Assembly (NCBI RefSeq): GCF_014066305.1
Contig: NW_023501077.1
Location: forward strand, 407,953-471,952
Length of the DNA stretch: 64,000 nt
Direction: 5' to 3'
DNA from: Letharia columbiana
Taxonomy: Eukaryota > Ascomycota > Lecanoromycetes > Lecanorales > Parmeliaceae
The notes below the pieces were generated by a model that searched no databases, was not told the origin of the DNA, and was given only the letters and a program-made list of their open reading frames with translations. The translations under genes were made by a program, and so were the position numbers. Positions 21,215-32,500 of the stretch are shown here, piece by piece; within the stretch, counting starts at the first letter, position 1, and each line of letters opens with the position of its first letter.

Positions 21215-21748
21215 ATGGCGGAGCAAGCATACTTCAGTCGTTTCCAGACCTTCGCCCCAGACCCGCAAGCCACGGTCCTCGAAAACTTCGCGCAGCTTGC
21301 CATCTCGAATGGCTGGGGGAGGAAGAGCCAGGAGTACAAGGATGAGAGAAAGAGCTACATGATCGCTCTGGCCGATACCCACATCGAAAGCATCGAGAGA
21401 GGTGGCGCGGCGGAAAAGCTGGCGGGCTTGCAAGGGCTGTGTAAGGAGCTGAGGGTCTGTCCTATCCCGACATCGATCACTCAGTGCAAGAAGGTCTGTC
21501 ACGAATGCTCCGACCGGGCGTGTTGGGTTATCACTAACCCAGCTTGCCAGAAATTGAGGACGGTCCATGTCTGTATCGTCGACCTCATCGACAGTCGACG
21601 CCTCGGCGGCACTCGAGTCCATATTTTTCCCTGCCATCGTGAGCTCCAACAGCACATTAAGAAGAAAAAGCATTATTTCCCCAAGTACGAAGCGAAAGAG
21701 AAGGAAGATGGCCTGTTGAAAGTCCTGCTGCGGAAGATAAAGGGGTAG
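21215..21748 (+). CDS. Conserved ascomycete protein of unknown function (two exons)
   Basis: The ATG at 21215 (TACCATGG context) starts MAEQAYFSRFQTFAPDPQAT, followed by ENFAQLAISNGWGRKSQEY. The pattern F-x2-F-x2-(F/Y)-x-P-x-A...F-x-x-L-A...GW is shared by many short ascomycete proteins of unknown role. The second half reads CPIPTSITQCKK, then LRTVHVCIVDLIDSRRLGGT and KVLLRKIKG-stop. A 57-nt segment, 21494-21550 (GTCTGT...CTAAC...CAG), interrupts the conserved block. It is a multiple of three without a stop, so it looks like ordinary ORF sequence, but it has intron signals and codes for an unmatched Cys-rich insert. Spliced length is 158 residues. It is the last intact gene before the AT-rich block. 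Confidence 0.75.
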   Translation: MAEQAYFSRFQTFAPDPQATVLENFAQLAISNGWGRKSQEYKDERKSYMIALADTHIESIERGGAAEKLAGLQGLCKELRVCPIPTSITQCKKVCHECSDRACWVITNPACQKLRTVHVCIVDLIDSRRLGGTRVHIFPCHRELQQHIKKKKHYFPKYEAKEKEDGLLKVLLRKIKG

Positions 21749-22055
21749 AAGACCTGAGGGGGAGCGCTGGCATGATGAGAGCAAGTCGATGCTTGATAAT
21801 TGGCTGTTGAAAAAGGGAAGGGCGAGTCCTGTCAGCAGACTGCTACTTGTGTATTGAAGCAGACGAATGCTATAGCGCAATTCTAATTACAAGCTCGAGT
21901 GGTTGTTTGCCTCTTGATTTTGCGTGGAAAGTCTATGACTCTATAGTTGCAACTGCAACTCATCAAGCACATCTGGTACCTTGTGATCCAGCGCAGACAC
22001 ATTCTTCGCCGGTGTAGGAATTTTAATGGATACTCATTTTGAGCCGCGGATGTTT

Positions 22056-22233
22056 AAATTAAAAATTAAAAAAAAAATTTTGGAAAAAATGGTCCAGGCC
22101 CCCCCCCCCCCCCCCTTTTTTTTTTTTTTTATTATTAAAAAATTATTAAAAAAATTTTTTCCCCTTTTTCAAAAACCCCTCTTCCTTTTTTCTTTATTTT
22201 TTTTTTTTTATTTTTAAAAAAATAAATATTTTT

Positions 22234-22267
<34 letters not shown>

Positions 22268-22279
22268 TTTAAAAACACC

Positions 22280-22321
<42 letters not shown>

Positions 22322-22500
22322 AAACCCCCCCCCCCCCCCCCCCCCCCACCCCCCCCCCCAACCCCCAAAAAACCCATAAAAATTTAAAAAAAAAAAAAAA
22401 AATATTAGTGGTTTTTATTTTGGGGTGGAGAAATTAAAAAAAAAAAAAACAAAAAAAAATTAAAAAAAAAAAAAAAAAAAAAATAAAAAAAAAATTTAAA

Positions 22501-22552
<52 letters not shown>
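22056..22552. other. Homopolymer block at the start of the AT-rich region, probable assembly artefact
   Basis: About 500 bp of alternating long C, T and A runs (over 40 C at about 22279-22311, over 35 T, over 45 A) with hardly any complex sequence. It falls exactly where gene-bearing DNA meets the RIP block. Low-quality consensus or a forced join is the simplest explanation, so linkage of the two sides is not assured. Confidence 0.7.
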
Positions 22553-22555
<3 letters not shown>

Positions 22556-22559
22556 AAAT

Positions 22560-22830
22560 CCTCCACCTTCTCTATGACCTTCTCCCTGACCTAATCGTTC
22601 CAGAGCATAAGCATGCTGGTAAGTCGGAGTGGGCTGGTACAAGAGTGGCAAGTACGTTCTCTACAATTTTCTATGAAGGACGCTAACAAAAAGTCGGAGG
22701 CGGAGCTGGGTCAGCTTTGCCAAGCATTCTTATTTAATAGTCTCAGTAATTTAGACTCACGGCTAGCCGGGGTATCTATGGCCAGCCCTACACTCGTGCC
22801 TCGCTTCGGGGGTTAATTATATCGCAAGCT
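22560..22830. other. Short GC-normal island after the homopolymer block
   Basis: About 270 bp of ordinary composition before composition falls sharply at about 22,820. A 67-codon frame at 22613-22816 (+) contains CGGAGGCGGAGCTGGG-type sequence but no domain I recognise. It may be an unmutated fragment of a repeat or a gene edge. Confidence 0.35.
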
Positions 22831-25800
22831 CATTACGGTATACCCCTCCCTTAGAGTCTAAGTAGAAAACCCCCGAATCGCTATATAGACCGTTAATTTG
22901 TATAGGCCTACCGTAATAATCACCCCGTTATCGGAAAATCGCGACTTTCTTTATTTTTCCAGCTATTATTATATAGTCTTTTAATATTAATTAAGAGATT
23001 AATAGATCTTTCGAGATTATTAAATAAGTATATAAACTTTTTATTATAATCGGATAGCTCGTTATTATTATATAAGCTTATTCGAATATATATTCTTCGC
23101 TAACGATTATAGTATTTATCTTTAATTAATTATTCTTTAATAATTAAATTTTAGATAATAACGTATTATATTTAATATTATTAAAAGATTATATAACGAG
23201 TTAGATATAATAATTAGATTATAAATTTAATTATATTACTATTTAATAAAAATCGAGTATTAAAGCTATTTCCTCTATATATATATTTATTAACTCGAAG
23301 ATATATTACTTAGAAGTTAAAGAGAGTATAAAATATATATTTTAAATAATTTTAACGCGCTTAACGCGTTTAAAATAAACTTTAGCGGATAAAAAGACTA
23401 TAAGAAACGCTTAGATACGCGATTTTCTCTTCGATAACGATAGCGAGATATTTTTAAATTATATATACTAATCTCTTTATAGCTTATAGAAATATTCTTT
23501 CTTCTAACGAATATAAAGTTTTAAGATATTTAATAAACTAGTTTTAAAGTAAAGAAAAAAAGTTATATATTTAATTTCTAGATATAAAAGTAGAGAGAAG
23601 AATATTACTAAGCGATATTCGATTAGCTCGTTTATAATAATAATATAGACCTTTCTATATTTAAAGACGTCTTTTTCTACGTTTTATATATCTATAAGAG
23701 ACTTCGACGTCGTGCGAGATATTCTTATTTATCGATATCGCCGCTATTAATATCTAACTTTATATTAAAAGAATAAATTATCTTCGCTTCTATAAGGGCG
23801 TAGTTTACTAACGATTAGCTAGCGGACATAGCTATAAAAGACGTAGTGTCGTTATAAGATTTAATAGTATATTTAATAGTAGAACTAATCTCTAAGAAAT
23901 ACTAAAACTTCGAGATATATAAAGTAAACTTATATTCGTTAAGTTTCTAGATATATAAGATATATTATTAAAACTAGATTCTAAAAGAAATCTTAATATA
24001 GAATATATAATATCGGCGTCTTAATATAAGTAGCGCTAAGGCTTATAACGTATTAGATCTAATAATTATTTTCTCTTTTAGATTTTAATCTTTAGACGCT
24101 TAAGTAAAGATAGAACGCTTATTAAAAAATCTTTAAATTCTAATAGAGAAATAAGAGAAAAGAGTTAATTTATTACGATATCGTTTTAATAACGTAATAG
24201 AATTAACTCTTACGCGCCGTAGGCGCGTTATTAATATATTATATAATAATATTAATACTATCTTTAAGAATAATATTACTTCTATAATATTAATTAATAA
24301 TAATTTATAATAAGTTAACGCGTTTAATATTAGCGTTTCTATAGCGCTAGTTAATAATCTCTATAGCGAATAATATTAGATTTAAGAACTTATAATAAAA
24401 TCTCGAAAATCTAATAGATAAAGAAGAAAGAAGGGTTTTTTTATAGATAACGTTATTTTTATAGCGTATTATATCTATAGCGAAATAATATAATAATAAT
24501 CTTTATTATAGAGATTTAAAGAGAGTAATTAATAGAGCGACGCGTTCGCGATAATATTCTCGATTATTAATTAATAATAGTAGAAATAATAATAGTAGTT
24601 AGATAACGCGGTTTAATAGATAATAGCGAAATATTATCGCGTTATTATTATCTATATTATTAAATACTATTCGCTAATAATAGCGCTATAATAAAGAATA
24701 TAAAAACCTCTTTCGAATTATTTATTTTTATTCTTTATAACTTTTAACGTTTTTCTTATAAATGCTTACTTTAACGCTATAACGTTAATATTAATACTAA
24801 TATAAGTATAATATATCTTATTATATTAATAGTCTACTTCTCTTTATTATAAATATCTTATTATTATTAATTATATCGATATATAGACTAATAATTTTAT
24901 AATACTCTTTTTTAATAATAATAATAACTTTAATAGTAAGTATATAGTCGTCTTATAGACGCGATTACTAACTCTTAACTATTTTTATTATTATTACTTC
25001 GTATATATAATTACTAATAAGTTCTAATATCTAATTTATTATATAGAACTTACTTTTATTAAGATAATAATTTATATATTTAAGATAAATCTTCTTTCTA
25101 CGATAATTATAAGATTAAAAGATATAATATTAATCGCTATATTAAAATCTCTCTATACTTTTAAATGTAAATAAGAAAATTAATATAGCGCTATCGCCGC
25201 GTTAAATAATTTTAGAAGCTATCTTATCGATAAATTAAGCTTAATAAAAAGATTATTTAATAATATAAGTTATAGAGATATACGATAGCGACGACTTCGA
25301 TCGTTTTTATTATAATTATAGATTTTTAAAATTAGCTTATAGCGATATATAAGTATATAAAGAAATTAAAGGAAATAAACGAGTTACTAGAGAAGAAGCT
25401 CGAGAGCCTTTATCGATATATAATGAACGTCGATAAATATTAATACGAAGACTATACTTTAATTATCTTCTTATTAAAGAATTAGATTAATAAACTTAAT
25501 TCGATCTTTAACGCTAAGATAGTAAAGGATATTTAAATAGCGATCTTTTTTTAATAATAGCGTTAATATAAAGTTTTTAGATAATTCTTTAATAACTACT
25601 CTAGATAAAAATATATCTATATTAATAATATATATTCTAATATAATAAATCTTCTCTATAATAGAGTTTAATAGATAATTAAATAATATAATTATTTTAT
25701 TAATTTATATTTTAATAGTAGTAAATATAGAGGAGTATATACGTAGTATAAATATTATCTAGAAATATATCTAATCTAGTTAATAATTATATCTTATTTT

Positions 25801-26425
25801 ATCGCCTTCGCTTACTCGCCGTTAATCTATATAATTAATTAAGCTCTTTAATAATAAGAGACTTATTATTTATTATTTAATACTTTCACTTATTATTCGT
25901 TTATTTATAGATTTAAATTAACTTATTAATATTAATAAATTTATTATTTAATAGTTATTAATTATACTCTTCGTCTTAATTAGTCTATTTAATTTTATAT
26001 TAAATATCTTTTTTATACTTAATCTTATTAATAATTTCTTTAATTTTTTAAAGCTTATTATTATTAATAAGATTAAGAGTTTATATAAAGGCTTTCGCTA
26101 TATTATTATAATCGCGAAGATAATAAGACTTAAATAATAATATATAAAAGATATTATAAATTCTATATATCGGGGGTAAAAGTAGGCGGTACGCCTACGC
26201 CTCTATCTTATCTATAATTTAAAATAATTCTATAAATTTATAAGATAACTTCTTATTTAAGCGTTTTTACTTTAAATTCTTAATTATTAATATTATTAAA
26301 TCGTTTATCTTATAGCTTTAAAGTTAATATATTTTATTATAATATTTAGATTAAGTTATAACTACGCTATAAAGATACTCTACTATCTTATTTCTTAATA
26401 CTTATAACTTTTTTACCCTATTATT
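22831..26425. mobile_element. RIP-mutated repeat DNA, unidentified
   Basis: Very AT-rich, TpA-rich DNA with stops in every frame and no ORF over 60 codons. This is the expected state of transposons after RIP. No terminal repeats or domains could be read. Confidence 0.6.
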
Positions 26426-26828
26426 TATCCGATAACCTCCCACATGTAACAAATCCATTTTTCCTACTACCCCTCGTACCATCTCCACCACCACTCCACT
26501 CCCACCATATAATCTACTATGAATGGCTTGTATCTAGTCTAGAGACTACATAGCAACTACCCTATCATGAAATCGCTTCACACAGTCCCCTTTGCGACAT
26601 AAGAAGACTTTACATACACTGCACCCCCCCTTAGTCCTTGGGGAAATACCACTATTACCACTAATCTCTCTACCAAAACCCCTCCCCTTAATGTCTATGC
26701 GACATTGAACACACGTACGACTACCCTTCAAGTCCTATCAGTTATGATTACCTCGTAAATGCCTTAATAGTATGATAATAGGGGGTGGAGGTAGATTTGT
26801 TACATTAGATCCGGGAGGTTATCGGATA
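26426..26828. mobile_element. 403-bp piggyBac-like non-autonomous element (TIR-bounded, not RIP-mutated)
   Basis: The left arm TATCCGATAACCTCCC...ATGTAACAAATC (26426-26455) is the inverse of the right arm (26794-26828). 28 positions match, with a 5-nt length difference in the middle. The interior has normal composition. On the minus strand it encodes a Cys-rich tail (next entry) like that of piggyBac transposases. I do not see the TTAA target expected for piggyBac, so the TIRs may belong to another family or the flanks have decayed. Confidence 0.6.
26546..26731 (-). pseudogene. PiggyBac-transposase-like C-terminal zinc-ribbon fragment
   Basis: Sixty-one codons beginning at a TTG (no ATG) read SRTCVQC...GISPRTKGGCSVCKVFLC...CVKRFHD before the stop at 26546. 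The CxxC...CxxCxxxxC...C(x3)FH arrangement, with PRT before the second CxxC, matches the Cys-rich C-terminal domain of fungal piggyBac (DDE_Tnp_1_7) transposases. The catalytic domain is absent, so this is a remnant inside a deletion derivative. Confidence 0.5.
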
Positions 26829-29051
26829 GCAGATATTTCCCTCTTAATAAAGTTATTCTTAATCTCTTAATAAATTTTAAAATAATATTTATATATTAGA
26901 AAGAATAATATTATTTCGATAAAGGAATATTAACTATTTATATAAGCGAACTCTACTATTAATAGTTATTTTATTTAAATATTTTACTTATTATTAGCGA
27001 ATATATATAAGAAGTATTCTAGTATCTAATTTTATTACTTAATTTACTTATTAATTTATAGATAAAAGGCGATATTTAGATATCGCTTAATTTTAAAATA
27101 AAAGTAAATAGCGAATTAGAAGCTATTAGTAAATATAGAGTCTCTATTATTAATAATATTATTTAATATACTATAGCGATATACTATTTCGAAATAAAAT
27201 ACTTTTATTAGCTAAGCGATATCGATTATAATAGATATAGAAATATATCTTACTATTTTTATAAATCGATTTATTATAACTAGAATAGTATTATAGATAA
27301 TACTCTTATACTTACTCGCTAATAAGCCGATAATAAAATTTATAGAAATTTTCTTTTATAATTTAATAGCGATAGAAAGCGAGCTTAATTCGCTATATAG
27401 GCGATATCGCGAAGCTTTAATTCGCTAATAAATGTTATATATCTTAATATAATTAATAACTTACTTTAAACTTTTATTTTAATAATATTTATAAATAAAT
27501 AGCTTATACGTCTTTATAGCGTTAAAGTATTCTAATAATAAATTATTATAATATTTATTAATAAGCTCTTCTCTTAAAATCTTATCTTTAGAGATATAAA
27601 GGCGATTATTATATCTTAATAATTTCTTAAAATCTAAGATCTATATTTAATTACGTATATAATACTTAATTATTAACTTATTAATATTAATTTAAAAAGA
27701 ATTTATCTAATTATTATAGACTTATAAATCTTAAATTAATATTTTTATTAATCTTTAAGATATATTATAAGTAATCTCTTATATAATCTTAAACTTTCTT
27801 CTAGAAATAACTATCTAAATATCGATAATATAAAATATAAGCGCTATAACTATTATAAGCTTTTTATCTCTTTATAATTACTCGTCGCTAGTTTAAAGTA
27901 CGAGTTTATTCTATAGTATTAATAAAAGTTTAATATTTAATAACGAAGTTCTTTTATAATTAGAGTATCGCGATAGTAAGTCGATAGAATTTAGTTTATC
28001 TACTTAATAAAAAATCTTAAAGTTATAAATAGCTAATTTTAGTATCTAATAAGTTTATCTAGAGTTTAATTTCTTCTACTTTATAAAGTCTTTAAAGTTA
28101 TTATAGTTTATTAGAATCTTAATATAAAATATACTATCTTCTAGATAGTAATATTATTATTTTATAAATACTATAATAGCGAATAGCTCTTAGTTATAAA
28201 TCTTATAGTTTTACTTTATAAAAATTATTTTTTTAGATTAAAATATTATTAGTCGCTAGTAATTATTCTTATTTAATTATAAAAGTATAGTTTTTATATT
28301 AAAGTTAAAAGCGTTAATCTTAAGATATAGCTTTAAATTTAGATTATAGTAATATAGAAATAACGCGGTTATAAAAGTATTTTAGAGCTATTAAAACGTT
28401 AGCTCCGCGTTATCTATTTACTCTAATAATTTAAATTTTTTATTATTCTTACTTTCTTTAAGTAAGTTAATAAATAATATTATTATACTAAAATAACTAT
28501 AAATAAATCGTTAATAAAAATTAGTAAAGCTTAAAAAGATTTATATATCTCGATAATTTTTTAGTTTTAACTACTTCTTAATAATAGCGATATATTTCTA
28601 GTCTATTATAATACCTTTAATAAATATAATAAATTTTAGAAACTTAATCTATTTAATATAGAATTAATACTTCTATAAGAGCCGTAAGAGCGTAAAGGGC
28701 CTAGATCGAATATAGTTTAGAACTATATTAGATCCGGGAGAACTATTCCTCTAATATAACTACTAGTCGAAAAGATATAATATAATATAGAATATTAATC
28801 TATTATATTATACTCTAATATAATATAAATTATTAAGATTTACATAATCTCATATCTAGTATAATATGAAATCTTAGCGGGATATTCCACGATATAGTAT
28901 ATCTATAGTATTATATCATAAAATAATATATGTATAAAATATCTCGGTTAAGATTTCTATATTTAGAAGTAGCTATTCTAATTATTATTCTAATTAACGG
29001 CTACGCTGAATCAATAAGGTATAGAATTGAATGCGATTATGTTTTATTGCT
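26829..29051. mobile_element. RIP-mutated repeat DNA with stem-loop-forming stretch
   Basis: AT-rich and stop-riddled. At 28,730-28,745 the sequence TTAGATCCGGGAG recurs (also at 26,805-26,817 in the piggyBac-like arm), and at about 28,836-28,876 AGATTT...AAATCT arms could form a hairpin. No gene was seen. Confidence 0.5.
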
Positions 29052-29234
29052 CTACGTATACGAAAGAAAGCGAGCTGTGTCTGCTGGTAATAAGAAAAGC
29101 TTGTCTTCCGATGGTGCCAGCCGCGCGAAATCCGCCGGCACTTCGTAATCAAAGCCGTCGACGATGATTTTATACGCCTGTTGCGCATTTTCGACATCGC
29201 TATCTAATATAAAATCATGCGTATCATAATCATA
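29052..29234 (-). pseudogene. Little-mutated coding fragment of an unrecognised protein
   Basis: Within the AT-rich block, 60 codons on the minus strand read like real protein: YDTHDFILDSDVENAQQAYK, then IIVDGFDYEVPADFARLAPS and KLFLLPADTARFLSYT-stop (29052-29054). G+C is clearly higher than in surrounding DNA. Upstream, the frame meets a TGA that could be a mutated CGA. It may be the C-terminus of a transposon or host protein; I do not recognise it. Confidence 0.4.
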
Positions 29235-29354
29235 GCCTTTTCATTAAATCGTCGATCTAGAAAAGTTAATATATCCCTTAGTATTCTCTTAAAAGTATCG
29301 CAGCTTAATATAACAAGTCATATTTCTTTAAGCTACCTTCTCGCGATATATAAA

Positions 29355-29568
29355 AAAAAGATTAGATATAGAAAGTATATAAAAGTATATTTGATGATTC
29401 TAGAATAAATTAACGATACTTATAATGATAATTAGAATTAAGAATTAGATATACTCGAATAAGAGATAGCTTTACGCTACTCGTGTAATAGCGATAATAG
29501 TAATTAAGGTTAGAATATCGACTTAGATAACGCAGCTTTCGTAGTAAACTTTTCATTGCTATACGCCA
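29355..29568. repeat. Repeat family X, left half (interrupted copy)
   Basis: Colinear with 50858-51060, including GATATAGAAAGTATATAAAA, TTAGAATTAAGAATTAGATA and GTAATTAAGGTTA. Differences are mostly C/T and G/A. It ends abruptly at CATCTGC, where the 19-kb insertion starts; its continuation is at 48531. Confidence 0.75.
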
Positions 29569-32500
29569 CATCTGCAAATCTAAAAAGTTTCTTTCCGCAC
29601 GATTTCCGCCGGGTCCGCATTATAAGCACGATTTAATACGATTTAGCCTATTAAGTAAACTTTATCTATATTTAACTCTTTTTATTAGTTTAATAACTAA
29701 ATATAGTAAACTTCGCGTTTAATAAGCTAAGATAGTATTTATCTAAGTTAGTTAGATTTTAAAGTAATTATAAACTATTAATTTAATAGTATATATCTAA
29801 AAATTCGAGAGACTATATATAAGATAGATTTTTTAGATTATTTAAGATAGATAATGTTATTAATAATAATAATATCTATTAAAAATTTAATTCGGCTAAT
29901 TAAATATATATTAAGAAGATTTTCGAAATTATTCGAGCTAGATAGTATTATTAATTATAATAATATCTATAAAAATTCTAGATTAACTAGTTTCGCTAAT
30001 AATATTAGTATTTATAGTATATTCGAATTAAATGATATCGCCGATTATAACGACGTCTCTAGAGTATTTAATTCGAATTAAACTCGATATCTCTAGATAT
30101 CTAATAGAAGTTATCGATTTAAGATTTATCGCGGTATCTTATCGTAATATTAATAATATTTATAATCTCTAAAATATAGATTCTTAAATAATTAAAATTT
30201 TAAGCGCTATAGCGATATTTAATTCTTTATTAATTCTTATTTAATTCGCCTAATAGATAAAGAGATTAACTCTTTCTATTCTATCCACTACGCTATATAT
30301 TCTTTATATTTTTCCTCCCTATCTAGTATAATTTTATTAATCTATAAATACTTATCTTCTTTATAAGTCGTCTCTTTCTTTATTCGCTATAGTAAAGTTA
30401 TAGATAATATACTAAAGTTTAGCCTTTTTTATCTATCCTCTCTACTTACCGAGATATGAAGTATTTATACTTCGAGCTTAGAGAGATTTAAATTTTAGTT
30501 ATTATTTATTAAATTAATTCTTTTCTATTTAATTATTTTATATATTAATTATTTCTTAATAGCCCGCGAGATCCTTTCGTTATCTTCGATTAGGCTTGAA
30601 TTCAACCTCTCGAATAATTTAATATTAGCGAATCTTAGTGTAATTTCCCTTAAAGCGCTTACGAAGCCCGATTCCTCGATAATATTATTTAGCGAATTCT
30701 TATATGGGTTATTCAATTTAGAGGATCCCTATACCTTTTTTATTAATCTAAAGTATATCTTTAGAATACGCTATCGTAATATATAATATATGATAAGCCT
30801 TTTCTATTATTCTATATCTCTCTAGAACTTCTTAATATACTCGTATATTTCTAAGAAGTATTATAATTATACGAGTAGTGGAATAATAGTAAAGAGCTTA
30901 TCTTCGACTTTCTTACTATTTCATTTTTTAATATAAAAATATCTAGAACTATAGTTCTTTAGATTATAATCAAAGGCGGTTACTATAAGAACTATAGTAT
31001 TATTAAATAAAAGTGATTAAAAATACTTACTTCTTTGCCTAAATCCGAGAAATACTCTTTTACTATAAAAGAAAATTTTATATAACAATATAACTATTAA
31101 TTAAAATAAGAAGTATTTCTTATTCTAGAGACTATTAGCTAAAGAAGTTAATTAACTTAAGTTTCATAAAATATATTATATTCTATCTATTTTATAAATC
31201 TTAATATATAAATTAAAGGTCGATTAATAAGTCGCTAACTATCGTCTTTAGATCTTTAGATAATAACGTTATATAAATCTTAAGATAAGATTAAATAATA
31301 TCTCGAATTTTCTTTATTAAAGTTAAACGAAAATCGCCTATATAATCGAAAAGCTATATTCTTATTAGAAAGAGTCTAAAGCATTAATAATAATAATTAA
31401 TTAAGAGTATTAATATCTTTCTCGTCTCGAAATATATAGGTTAATTATCGATACTTCGTATAAATCGAGTATTCTTATAAAGTTATTATCTCTAATCTCT
31501 TTATATTTTAATTATTACTTAATTAAACGCGTTAATATAATACTTCGACTAAGAACTTAGCTCTTAAAGACTTAGATATTTAAGATCTTCGCTAGTTATA
31601 ATTATTATAAGTAAGATAATTCTTATCGCCTCGAATATATTAAGATACTCTTTCTTAATATTATAATCGCGTTTTTCTCGTTATATTAAATTATTTTAAA
31701 GCGCGATCTAACAATTATCTTTATTCGAGCCACCTTGTAAAGTATAATCTATATATCTTTCTTTATTCTAATCTATCGATAATATATAATTCGATATTAT
31801 TAGAGATATTAATGAAGCTCTAAATTTTCTTATCTTATTTAATAGATATATCGATAAGGGGCTTAAACGAGCTATATACTAATAACGCGGCTTTAATATA
31901 ATAACGTCTAACGACTCTATTTAGCGTAATACTTTTTAATATTAAATTACTTATAGCGATTTAATTATTATTCTACTATACTTAGAATATATACTTATTT
32001 TTATACTAAAGCTCTATATAAAGTATTCTAGCTTCGTTATTATAAAGATAGCTTCTCTTAATAGATTATTTCCTATTTCGACTTAGTATATATTTATTAA
32101 TCTAAATATTTAGTTATATAATATATTCTTATTTTACTCTATTAATTCTAATTCTTCGTCGCTAATAAGAATTACTCTAAATTCTATAATTTATATCAGC
32201 TAGTTTATATCGATATTACTCGATTTTAAAACTAATTAACTAATAATTAATATTATTACTTTTTATTCTAGATTTAATAATCTTAATACTCGATCGAGGT
32301 TTAAATAGAAGTCTTTCTACCGCTTTCTATTAAGGTATTAGCCCGATAAAAAATATAAATTAAATAAGAATATATCGAGTTTATAACTTTCGCCTTTATC
32401 TTCGACTTTAAAAGAGAGATCTTTTCTAATATTTATAATAGTATATAAAATTAAGAGAGTACCGTTAATGTTAGAGGGAGCTTTATTATATATAATAATT

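Noticed and set aside
22026..22217. 63-codon Lys/Pro/Phe-rich frame
   Set aside because: Product of the homopolymer block.
29854..30081. 75-codon frame in the AT-rich block
   Set aside because: Composed of Ile/Asn/Ser/Leu from AT-rich DNA; no family resemblance.
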